A stretch of DNA of 64,000 nucleotides from contig OZ025209.1 in NCBI GenBank assembly GCA_964019055.1, forward strand, positions 8,361,071 to 8,425,070, given 5' to 3'. The notes below the pieces were generated by a model. That model was not told the origin of the DNA. It made no database searches and worked only from the letters and a program-made list of their open reading frames with translations. This DNA is from Anthopleura xanthogrammica (taxonomy: Eukaryota > Cnidaria > Anthozoa > Actiniaria > Actiniidae). How positions within the stretch are numbered: the first letter of the stretch is position 1; each line of letters opens with the position of its first letter. This document shows, piece after piece, positions 49,525 to 60,262 of this stretch. Made by a program: the position numbers and the translations under genes.

Positions 49525-51167
49525 ATGAGCAAAAAGTGGGGGTTTCAGCAAACAGGTCACGCCGTCAGCGAAAAACCTGGTTTTGAGAGCCAAAATGGCC
49601 ATTTTTCAGTTTTTTGGGCTAAAAAGTTTTTTTTTCCAGCAAAACAGTGTTTTGGACATCCAAAATGTGCTTTTCTCGGCCAAAACTTGCGTTTAGCAGT
49701 GAAAACGTCGTGTTTTGAGCAAAAGAAAATTCTCAGCAAATTTCAGATTTTCTCAGCAAAAAACAGTTTTTTTGACCAAAAAGCACCTTTACTCAGCCAA
49801 AACCGCATTTTTTTTCGCCAAAAAGTCGTGTTTTTATCTCAAGAGGTATTTTCATGAGCAAAAAGTGGGGGTTTCAGCAAACAGGTCACGCCGTCAGCGA
49901 AAAACCTGGTTTTGAGAGCCAAAATGGCCATTTTTCAGTTTTTTGGGCTAAAAAGTTTTTTTTTCCAGCAAAACAGTGTTTTGGACATCCAAAATGTGCT
50001 TTCCTCGGCCAAAACTCTCGTTTAGCAGTGAAAACGTCGTGTTTTGAGCAAAAGAAAATTCTCAGCAAATTTCAGATTTTCTCAGCAAATACAGTTTTTT
50101 TGACCAAAAAGCACCTTTACTCAGCCAAAACCGCATTTTTTTTCGCCAAAAAGTCGTGTTTTTATCTCAAGAGGTATTTTCATGAGCAAAAAGTGGGGGT
50201 TTCAGCAAACAGGTCACGCCGTTAGCGAAAAACCTGGTTTTGAGAGCCAAAATGGCCATGTTTCAGTTTTTTGGGCTAAAAAGTTTTTTTTTCCAGCAAA
50301 ACAGTGTTTTGGACATCCAAAATGTGCTTTTCTCGGCCAAAACTTGCGTTTAGCAGTGAAAACGTCGTGTTTTGAGCAAAAGAAAATTCTCAGCAAATTT
50401 CAGATTTTCTCAGCAAATACAGTTTTTTTGACCAAAAAGCACCTTTACTCAGCCAAAAGCGCATTTTTTTTCGCCAAAAAGTCGTGTTTTTATCTCAAGA
50501 GGTATTTTCATGAGCAAAAAGTGGGGGTTTCAGCAAACAGGTCACGCCGTCAGCGAAAAACCTGGTTTTGAGAGCCAAAATGGCCAATTTTTCAGTTTTT
50601 TCGGGCTAAAAAGTTTTTTTTTCCAGCAAAACAGTGTTTTGGACATCCAAAATGTGCTTTTATCGGCCAAAACTTGCGTTTAGCAGTGAAAACGTCGTGT
50701 TTTGAGCAAAAGAAAATTCTCAGCAAATTTCAGATTTTCTCAGCAAATACAGTTTTTTTGACCAAAAAGCACCTTTACTCAGCCAAAACCGCATTTTTTT
50801 TCGCCAAAAAGTCGTGTTTTTATCTCAAGAGGTATTTTCATGAGCAAAAAGTGGGGGTTTCAGCAAACAGGTCACGCCGTTAGCGAAAAACCTGGTTTTG
50901 AGAGCCAAAATGGCCATTTTTCAGTTTTTTGGGCTAAAAAGTTTTTTTTTCCAGCAAAACAGTGTTTTGGACATCCAAAATGTGCTTTTCTCGGCCAAAA
51001 CTTGCGTTTAGCAGTGAAAACGTCGTGTTTTGAGCAAAAGAAAATTCTCAGCAAATTTCAGATTTTCTCAGCAAATACAGTTTTTTTGACCAAAAAGCAC
51101 CTTTACTCAGCCAAAACCGCATTTTTTTTCGCCAAAAAGTCGTGTTTTTATCTCAAGAGGTATTTTC
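49198..51167 (+). repeat. AATACAG-variant block
   Basis: Units 49198, 49854, 50182, 50510 and 50840 read CAGCAAATACAG instead of CAGCAAAAAACAG, one base shorter; unit 49525 is the only consensus copy among them. Units 50182 and 50840, 658 bp apart, also share GCCGTTAGCG. Unit 50510 gained a base in GGCCAATTTTTC and another in TTTCGGGC, and has TTTATCGG. Outside this block I see AATACAG only at 44261. Confidence 0.82.
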
Positions 51168-51378
51168 ATGAGCAAAAAGTGGGGGTTTCAGCAAACAGGT
51201 CACGCCGTCAGCGAAAAACCTGGTTTTGAGAGCCAAAATGGCCATTTTTCAGTTTTTTGGGCTAAAAACTTTTTTTTTCCAGCAAAACAGTGTCTTGGAC
51301 ATCCAAAATGTGCTTTTCTCGGCCAAAACTTGCGTTTAGCAGTGAAAACGTCGTGTTTTTATCTCAAGAGGTATTTTC
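51168..51378 (+). repeat. 211-bp monomer with a 118-bp internal deletion
   Basis: This copy runs normally to GAAAACGTCGTGTTTT and then continues directly with TATCTCAAGAGG. The word GTCGTGTTTT occurs twice in every monomer, at unit positions 183-192 and 301-310, exactly 118 bp apart. One copy of the word (51350-51359) and all sequence between are gone. The deletion removes three subunits (36+40+42 bp), so the short repeat inside the unit served as the recombination or slippage target. Confidence 0.95.
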
Positions 51379-53681
51379 ATGAGCAAAAAGTGGGGGTTTC
51401 AGCAAACAGGTCACGCCGTCAGCGAAAAACCTGGTTTTGAGAGCCAAAATGGCCATTTTTCAGTTTTTTGGGCTAAAAAGTTTTTTTTTCCAGCAAAACA
51501 GTGTTTTGGACATCTAAAATGTGCTTTTCTCGGCCAAAACTTGCGTTTAGCAGTGAAAACGTCGTGTTTTGAGCAAAAGAAAATTCTCAGCAAATTTCAG
51601 ATTTTCTCAGCAAAAAACAGTTTTTTTGACCAAAAAGCACCTTTACTCAGCCAAAACCGCATTTTTTTTCGCCAAAAAGTCGTGTTTTTATCTCAAGAGG
51701 TATTTTCATGAGCAAAAAGTGGGGGTTTCAGCAAACAGGTCACGCCGTCAGCGAAAAACCTGGTTTTGAGAGCCAAAATGGCCATTTTTCAGTTTTTTGG
51801 GCTAAAAAGTTTTTTTTTCCAGCAAAACAGTGTTTTGGACATCCAAAATGTGCTTTTCTCGGCCAAAACTTGCGTTTAGCAGTGAAAACGTCGTGTTTTG
51901 AGCAAAAGAAAATTCTCAGCAAATTTCAGATTTTCTCAGCAAAAAACAGTTTTTTTGACCAAAAAGCACCTTTACTCAGCCAAAACCGCATTTTTTTTCG
52001 CCAAAAAGTCGTGTTTTTATCTCAAGAGGTATTTTCATGAGCAAAAAGTGGGGGTTTCAGCAAACAGGTCACGCCGTCAGCAAAAAACCTGGTTTTGAGA
52101 GCCAAAATGGCCATTTTTCAGTTTTTTGGGCTAAAAAGTTTTTTTTCCCAGCAAAACAGTGTTTTGGACATCCAAAATGTGCTTTTCTCGGCCAAAACTT
52201 GCGTTTAGCAGTGAAAACGTCGTGTTTTGAGCAAAAGAAAATTCTCAGCAAATTTCAGATTTTCTCAGCAAAAAACAGTTTTTTTGACCAAAAAGCACCT
52301 TTACTCAGCCAAAACCGCATTTTTTTTCGCCAAAAAGTCGTGCTTTTATCTCAAGAGGTATTTTCATGAGCAAAAAGTGGGGGTTTCAGCAAACAGGTCA
52401 CGTCGTCAGCGAAAAACCTGGTTTTGAGAGCCAAAATGGCCATTTTTCAGTTTTTTGGGCTAAAAAGTATTTTTTTCCAGCAAAACAGTGTTTTGGACAT
52501 CTAAAATGTGCTTTTCTCGGCCAAAACTTGCGTTTAGCAGTGAAAACGTCATGTTTTGAGCAAAAGAAAATTCTCAGCAAATTTCAGATTTTCTCAGCAA
52601 AAAACAGTTTTTTTGACCAAAAAGCACCTTTACTCAGCCAAAACCGCATTTTTTTTCGCCAAAAAGTCGTGTTTTTATCTCAAGAGGTATTTTCATGAGC
52701 AAAAAGTGGGGGTTTCAGTAAACAGGTCACGCCGTCAGCGAAAAACCTGGTTTTGAGAGCCAAAATGGCCATTTTTCAGTTTTTTGGGCTAAAAAGTTTT
52801 TTTTTCCAGCAAAACAGTGTTTTGGACATCCAAAATGTGCTTTTCTCGGCCAAAACTTGCGTTTAGCAGTGAAAACGTCGTGTTTTGAGCGAAAGAAAAT
52901 TCTCAGTAAATTTCAGATTTTCTCAGCAAAAAACAGTTTTTTTGACCAAAAAGCACCTTTACTCAGCCAAAACCGCATTTTTCTTCGCCAAAAAGTCGTG
53001 TTTTTATCTCAAGAGGTATTTTCATGAGCAAAAAGTGGGGGTTTCAGCAAACAGGTCACGCCGTCAGCGAAAAACCTGGTTTTGAGAGCCAAAATGGCCA
53101 TTTTTCAGTTTTTTGGGCTAAAAAGTTTTTTTTTCCAGCAAAACAGTGTTTTGGACATCCAAAATGTGCTTTTCTCGGCAAAACTTGCGTTTAGCAGTGA
53201 AAACGTCGTGTTTTGAGCAAAAGAAAATTCTCAGCAAATTTCAGATTTTCTCAGCAAAAAACAGTTTTTTTGACCAAAAAGCACCTTTACTCAGCCAAAA
53301 CCGCATTTTTTTTTCGCCAAAAAGTCGTGTTTTTATCTCAAGAGGTATTTTCATGAGCAAAAAGTGGGGGTTTCAGCAAACAGGTCACGCCGTCAGCGAA
53401 AAACCTGGTTTTGAGAGCCAAAATGGCCATTTTTCAGTTTTTTGGGCTAAAAAGTTTTTTTTTCCAGCAAAACAGTGTTTTGGACATCCAAAATGTGCTT
53501 TTCTCGGCCAAAACTTGCGTTTAGCAGTGAAAACGTCGTGTTTTGAGCAAAAGAAAATTCTCAGCAAATTTCAGATTTTCTCAGCAAAAAACAGTTTTTT
53601 TGACCAAAAAGCACCTTTACTCAGCCAAAAGCGCATTTTTTTTCGCCAAAAAGTCGTGTTTTTATCTCAAGAGGTATTTTC
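51379..53681 (+). repeat. Ordinary monomers (seven copies)
   Basis: Units 51379 and 52366 share CATCTAAAATG. Unit 52037 has GTCAGCAAAAAACC and GTGCTTTT. Unit 52366 has CACGTCG, AAGTATTTT and GTCATGTTTT. Unit 52695 has TCAGTAAAC, GAGCGAAAG and CTCAGTAAA. Unit 53024 lost one C in CTCGGCAAAAC and gained one T, keeping its length at 329. Confidence 0.78.
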
Positions 53682-55657
53682 ATGAGCAAAAAGTGGGGGT
53701 TTCAGCAAACAGGTCACGCTGTCAGCGAAAAACCTGGTTTTGAGAGCCAAAATGGCCATTTTTCAGTTTTTTGGGCTAAAAAGTTTTTTTTTCCCAGCAA
53801 AACAGTGTTTTGGACATCCAAAATGTGCTTTTCTCGGCCAAAACTTGCGTTTAGCAGTGAAAACGTCGTGTTTTGAGCAAAAGAAAATTCTCAGCAAATT
53901 TCAGATTTTCTCAGCAAAAAACAGTTTTTTTGACCAAAAAGCACCTTTACTCAGCCAAAACCGCATTTGTTTTCGCCAAAAAGTCGTGTTTTTATCTCAA
54001 GAGGTATTTTCATGAGCAAAAAGTGGGGGTTTCAGCAAACAGGTCACGCCGTCAGCGAAACACCTGGTTTTGAGAGCCAAAATGGCCATTTTTCAGTTTT
54101 TTGGGCTAAAAAGCTTTTTTTTCCAGCAAAACAGTGTTTTGGACATCCAAAATGTGCTTTTCTCGGCCAAAACTTGCGTTTAGCAGTGAAAACGTCGTGT
54201 TTTGAGCAAAAGAAAATTCTCAGCAAATTTCAGATTTTCTCAGCAAAAAACAGTTTTTTTTGACCAAAAAGCACCTTTACTCAGCCAAAACCGCATTTTT
54301 TTTCGCCAAAAAGTCGTGTTTTTATCTCAAGAGGTATTTTCATGAGCAAAAAGTGGGGGTTTCAGCAAACAGGTCACGCCGTCAGCGAAAAACCTGGTTT
54401 TGAGAGCCAAAATGGCCATTTTTCAGTTTTTTGGGCTAAAAAGTTTTTTTTCCCAGCAAAACAGTGTTTTGGACATCCAAAATGTGCTTTTCTCGGCCAA
54501 AACTTGCGTTTAGCAGTGAAAACGTCGTGTTTTGAGCAAAAGAAAATTCTCAGCAAATTTCAGATTTTCTCAGCAAAAAACAGTTTTTTTTGACCAAAAA
54601 GCACCTTTACTCAGCCAAAACCGCATTTTTTTTCGCCAAAAAGTCGTGTTTTTATCTCAAGAGGTATTTTCATGAGCAAAAAGTGGGGGTTTCAGCAAAC
54701 AGGTCACGCCGTCAGCGAAAAACCTGGTTTTGAGAGCCAAAATGGCCATTTTTCAGTTTTTTGGGCTAAAAAGTTTTTTTTCCCAGCAAAACAGTGTTTT
54801 GGACATCCAAAATGTGCTTTTCTCGGCCAAAACTTGCGTTTAGCAGTGAAAACGTCGTGTTTTGAGCAAAAGAAAATTCTCAGCAAATTTCAGATTTTCT
54901 CAGCAAAAAACAGTTTTTTTGACCAAAAAGCACCTTTACTCAGCCAAAAGCGCATTTTTTTTCGCCAAAAAGTCGTGTTTTTATCTCAAGAGGTATTTTC
55001 ATGAGCAAAAAGTGGGGGTTTCAGCAAACAGGTCACGTCGTCAGCGAAAAACCTGGTTTTGAGAGCCAAAATAGCCATTTTTCAGTTTTTTGGGCTAAAA
55101 AGTTTTTTTTCCAGCAAAACAGTGTTTTGGACATCCAAAATGTGCTTTTCTCGGCCAAAACTTGCGCTTAGCAGTGAAAACGTCGTGTTTTGAGCAAAAG
55201 AAAATTCTCAGCAAATTTCAGATTTTCTCAGCAAAAAACAGTTTTTTTGACCAAAAAGCACCTTTACTCAGCCAAAACCGCATTTTTTTTCGCCAAAAAG
55301 TCGTGTTTTTATCTCAAGAGGTATTTTCATGAGCAAAAAGTGGGGGTTTCAGCAAACAGGTCACGCCGTCAGCAAAAAACCTGGTTTTGAGAGCCAAAAT
55401 GGCCATTTTTCAGTTTTTTGGGCTAAAAAGTTTTTTTTCCCAGCAAAACAGTGTTTTGGACATCCAAAATGTGCTTTTCTCGGCCAAAACTTGCGTTTAG
55501 CAGTGAAAACGTCGTGTTTTGAGCAAAAGAAAATTCTCAGCAAATTTCAGATTTTCTCAGCAAAAAACAGTTTTTTTGACCAAAAAGCACCTTTACTCAG
55601 CCAAAACCGCATTTTTTTTCGCCAAAAAGTCGTGTTTTTATCTCAAGAGGTATTTTC
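53682..55657 (+). repeat. Monomers with extended T-tracts
   Basis: Unit 53682 has an extra base in the main T-tract, and units 54012 and 54342 have an extra T before GACC; all three are 330 bp and adjacent. Unit 54012 has a HindIII site at 54111-54116. Unit 55001 has CACGTCG, AATAGCC and T8 (328 bp). Unit 55329 has GTCAGCAAAAAACC. Confidence 0.78.
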
Positions 55658-56973
55658 ATGAGCAAAAAGTGGGGGTTTCAGCAAACAGGTCACGCCGTCA
55701 GCGAAAAACCTGGTTTTGAGAGCCAAAATGGCCATTTTTCAGTTTTTTGGGCTAAAACGTTTTTTTTTCCAGCAAAACAGTGTTTTGGACATCCAAAATG
55801 TGCTTTTCTCGGCCAAAACTTGCGTTGAGCAGTGAAAACGTCGTGTTTTGAGCAAAAGAAAATTCTCAGCAAATTTCAGATTTTCTCAGCAAAAAACAGT
55901 TTTTTTGACCAAAAAGCACCTTTACTCAGCCAAATCCGCATTTTTTTTCGCCAAAAAGTCGTGTTTTTATCTCAAGAGGTATTTTCATGAGCAAAAAGTG
56001 GGGGTTTCAGCAAACAGGTCACGCCGTCAGCCAGAAACCTGGTTTTGAGAGCCAAAATGGCCATTTTTCAGTTTTTTGGGCTAAAAAGTTTTTTTTCCCA
56101 GCAAAACAGTGTTTTGGACATCCAAAATGTGCTTTTCTCGGCCAAAACTTGCGTTTAGCAGTGAAAACGTCGTGTTTTGAGCAAAAGAAAATTCTCAGCA
56201 AATTTCAGATTTTCTCAGCAAAAAACAGTTTTTTTGACCAAAAAGCACCTTTACTCAGCCAAAACCGCATTTTTTTTCGCCAAAAAGTCGTGTTTTTATC
56301 TCAAGAGGTATTTTCATGAGCAAAAAGTGGGGGTTTCAGCAAACAGGTCACGCCGTCAGCGAAAAACCTGGTTTTGAGAGCCAAAATGGCCATTTTTCAG
56401 TTTTTTGGGCTAAAACGTTTTTTTTTCCAGCAAAACAGTGTTTTGGACATCCAAAATGTGCTTTTCTCGGCCAAAACTTGCGTTGAGCAGTGAAAACGTC
56501 GTGTTTTGAGCAAAAGAAAATTCTCAGCAAATTTCAGATTTTCTCAGCAAAAAACAGTTTTTTTGACCAAAAAGCACCTTTACTCAGCCAAATCCGCATT
56601 TTTTTTCGCCAAAAAGTCGTGTTTTTATCTCAAGAGGTATTTTCATGAGCAAAAAGTGGGGGTTTCAGCAAACAGGTCACGCCGTCAGCCAGAAACCTGG
56701 TTTTGAGAGCCAAAATGGCCATTTTTCAGTTTTTTGGGCTAAAAAGTTTTTTTTTCCAGCAAAACAGTGTTTTGGACATCCAAAATGTGCTTTTCTCGGC
56801 CAAAACTTGCGTTTAGCAGTGAAAACGTCGTGTTTTGAGCAAAAGAAAATTCTCAGCAAATTTCAGATTTTCTCAGCAAAAAACAGTTTTTTTTGACCAA
56901 AAAGCACCTTTACTCAGCCAAAACCGCATTTTTTTTCGCCAAAAAGTCGTGTTTTTATCTCAAGAGGTATTTT
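55658..56973 (+). repeat. Dimeric higher-order repeat, 658 bp, two copies
   Basis: Units 55658 and 56316 share AAAACGTTTT, GCGTTGAGCAG and CAAATCCGC. Units 55987 and 56645 share GTCAGCCAGAAACC. Five rare states in fixed order make this one of the clearest dimers in the window. Confidence 0.9.
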
Positions 56974-57420
56974 CATGAGCAAAAAGTGGGGGTTTCAGCA
57001 AACAGGTCACGCCGTCAGCGAAAAACCTGGTTTTGAGAGCCAAAATGGCCATTTTTCAGTTTTTTGGGCTAAAAAGTTTTTTTTCCCAGCAAAACAGTGT
57101 TTTGGACATCCAAAATGTGCTTTTCTCGGCCAAAACTTGCGTTTAGCAGTGAAAACGTCGTGTTTTGAGCAAAAGAAAATTCTCAGCAAATTTCAGATTT
57201 TCTCAGCAAAAAACAGTTTTTTTGACCAAAAAGCACCTTTACTCAGCCAAAAGCGCATTTTTTTTCGCCAAAAAGTCGTGTTTTTATCTCAAGAGGTATT
57301 TTCATGAGCAAAAAGTGGGGGTTTCAGCAAACAGGTCACGCCGTCAGCGAAAAACCTGGTTTTGAGGGCCAAAATGGCCATTTTTCAGTTTTTTGGGCTA
57401 AACAGTTTTTTTTTCCAGCA
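56316..57420 (+). repeat. Left copy of a 6580-bp-spaced (20-monomer) duplication
   Basis: Unit by unit, this stretch matches 62896-64000 at a constant offset of 6580 bp, which is 20 x 329. Shared markers in order are AAAACGTTTT, GCGTTGAGCAG and CAAATCCGC (56316/62896), an AGAAACC variant plus an extra T before GACC (56645/63225), a C-ended T-tract (56975/63555), and GAGGGCC with CTAAACAG (57304/63884). Confidence 0.85.
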
Positions 57421-57632
57421 AAACAGTGTTTTGGACATCCAAAATGTGCTTTTCTCGGCCAAAACTTGCGTTTAGCAGTGAAAACGTCGTGTTTTGAGCA
57501 AAAGAAAATTCTCAGCAAATTTCAGATTTTCTCAGCAAAAAACAGTTTTTTTGACCAAAAAGCACCTTTACTCAGCCAAAACCGCATTTTTTTTCGCCAA
57601 AAAGTCGTGTTTTTATCTCAAGAGGTATTTTC

Positions 57633-58291
57633 ATGAGCAAAAAGTGGGGGTTTCAGCAAAGAGGTCACGCCGTCAGCGAAAAACCTGGTTTTGAGAGCCA
57701 AAATGGCCATTTTTCAGTTTTTTGGGCTAAAAAGTTTTTTTTCCCAGCAAAACAGTGTTTTGGACATCCAAAATGTGCTTTTCTCGGCCAAAACTTGCGT
57801 TTAGCAGTGAAAACGTCGTGTTTTGAGCAAAAGAAAATTCTCAGCAAATTTCAGATTTTCTCAGCAAAAAACAGTTTTTTGGACCAGAAAGCACCTTTAC
57901 TCAGCCAAAACCGCATTTTTTTTCGCCAAAAAGTCGTGTTTTTATCTCAAGAGGTATTTTCATGAGCAAAAAGTGGGGGTTTCAGCAAACAGGTCACGCC
58001 GTCAGCGAAAAACCTGGTTTTGAGAGCCAAAATGGCCATTTTTCAGTTTTTTGGGCTAAAAAGTTTTTTTTTCCAGCAAAACAGTGTTTTGGACATCCAA
58101 AATGTGCTTTTCTCGGCCAAAACTTGCGTTTAGCAGTGAAAACGTCGTGTTTTGAGCAAAAGAAAATTCTCATCAAATTTCAGATTTTCTCTGCGAAAAA
58201 CAGTTTTTTTTGACCAAAAAGCACCTTTACTCAGCCAAAACCGCATTTTTTTTCGCCAAAAAGTCGTGTTTTTATCTCAAGAGGTATTTTC
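57633..58291 (+). repeat. Ordinary monomers (two copies)
   Basis: Unit 57633 has CAAAGAGGTC, T6-GG and GACCAGAAAG. Unit 57962 (330 bp) has CTCATC, CTCTGCG and an extra T before GACC. Confidence 0.75.
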
Positions 58292-60262
58292 ATGAGCAAA
58301 AAGTGGGGGTTTCAGCAAACAGGTCACGCCGTCAGCGAAAAACCTGGTTTTGAGAGCCAAAATGGCCATTTTTCAGTTTTTTGGGCTAAAAAGTTTTTTT
58401 TTCCAGCAAAACAGTGTTTTGGACATCCAAAATGTGCTTTTCTCGGCCAAAACTTGCGTTTAGCAGTGAAAACGTCGTGTTTTGAGCAAAAGAAAATTCT
58501 CAGCAAATTTCAGATTTTCTCAGCAAAAAACAGTTTTTTGGACCAAAAAGCACCTTTACTCAGCCAAAAGCGCATTTTTTTTCGCCAAAAAGTCGTGTTT
58601 TTATCTCAAGAGGTATTTTCATGAGCAAAAAGTGGGGGTTTCAGCAAACAGGTCACGCCGTCAGCGAAAAACCTGGTTTTGAGAGGCAAAATGGCCATTT
58701 TTCAGTTTTTTGGGCAAAAAAGTTTTTTCCCCCAGCAAAACAGTGTTTTGGACATCCAAAATGTGCTTTTCTCGGCCAAAACTTGCGTTTAGCAGTGAAA
58801 ACGTCGTGTTTTGAGCAAAAGAAAATTCTCAGCAAATTTCAGATTTTCTCAGCAAAAAACAGTTTTTTTGACCAAAAAGCACCTTTACTCAGCCAAAACC
58901 GCATTTTTTTTCGCCAAAAAGTCGTGTTTTTATCTCAAGAGGTATTTTCATGAGCAAAAAGTGGGGGTTTCAGCAAACAGGTCACGCCGTCAGCGAAAAA
59001 CCTGGTTTTGAGAGGCAAAATGGCCATTTTTCAGTTTTTTGGGCTAAAAAGTTTTTTTTCCAGCAAAACAGTGTTTTGGACATCAAAAATGTGCTTTTCT
59101 CGGCCAAAACTTGCGTTTAGCAGTGAAAACGTCGTGTTTTGAGCAAAAGAAAATTCTCAGCAAATTTCAGATTTTCTCAGCAAAAAACAGTTTTTTGGAC
59201 CAAAAAGCACCTTTACTCAGCCAAAAGCGCATTTTTTTTCGCCAAAAAGTCGTGTTTTTATCTCAAGAGGTATTTTCATGAGCAAAAAGTGGGGGTTTCA
59301 GCAAACAGGTCACGCCGTCAGCGAAAAACCTGGTTTTGAGAGCCAAAATGGCCATTTTTCAGTTTTTTGGGCTAAAAAGTTTTTTTTTCCAGCAAAACAG
59401 TGTTTTGGACATCCAAAATGTGCTTTTCTCGGCCAAAACTTGCGTTTAGCAGTGAAAACGTCGTGTTTTGAGCAAAAGAAAATTCTCAGCAAATTTCAGA
59501 TTTTCTCAGCAAAAAACAGTTTTTTGGACCAAAAAGCACCTTTACTCAGCCAAAAGCGCATTTTTTTTCGCCAAAAAGTCGTGTTTTTATCTCAAGAGGT
59601 ATTTTCATGAGCAAAAAGTGGGGGTTTCAGCAAACAGGTCACGCCGTAAGCGAAAAACCTGGTTTTGAGAGCCAAAATGGCCATTTTTCAGTTTTTTGGG
59701 CAAAAAAGTTTTTTCCCCCAGCAAAACAGTGTTTTGGACATCCAAAATGTGCTTTTCTCGGCCAAAACTTGCGTTTAGCAGTGAAAACGTCGTGTTTTGA
59801 GCAAAAGAAAATTCTCAGCAAATTTCAGATTTTCTCAGCAAAAAACAGTTTTTTTGACCAAAAAGCACCTTTACTCAGCCAAAAGCGCATTTTTTTTCGC
59901 CAAAAAGTCGTGTTTTTATCTCAAGAGGTATTTTCATGAGCAAAAAGTGGGGGTTTCAGCAAACAGGTCACGCCGTCAGCGAAAAACCTGGTTTTGAGAG
60001 CCAATATGGCCATTTTTCAGTTTTTTGGGCTAAAAAGTTTTTTTTTCCAGCAAAACAGTGTTTTGGACATCCAAAATGTGCTTTTCTCGGCCAAAACTTG
60101 CGTTTAGCAGTGAAAACGTCGTGTTTTGAGCAAAAGAAAATTCTCAGCAAATTTCAGATTTTCTCAGCAAAAAACAGTTTTTTTGACCAAAAAGCACCTT
60201 TACTCAGCCAAAACCGCATTTTTTTTCGCCAAAAAGTCGTGTTTTTATCTCGAGGTATTTTC
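58292..60262 (+). repeat. Trimeric higher-order repeat, 985-986 bp, two copies
   Basis: The copies are 58292-59277 and 59278-60262. Monomer 1 of each has T6-GG and AGCGC. Monomer 2 (58621, 59607) has GGGCAAAAAAG and a T6-C5 tract. The third monomers differ: 58950 is 328 bp with GAGAGGC and CATCAAAAATG, and 59936 is 327 bp ending in the XhoI-type deletion. Confidence 0.82.
60249..60254. other. Isolated XhoI site
   Basis: CTCGAG was created by the same 2-bp deletion as in the cluster at 20576-27146, but 33 kb away from it. Confidence 0.92.
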
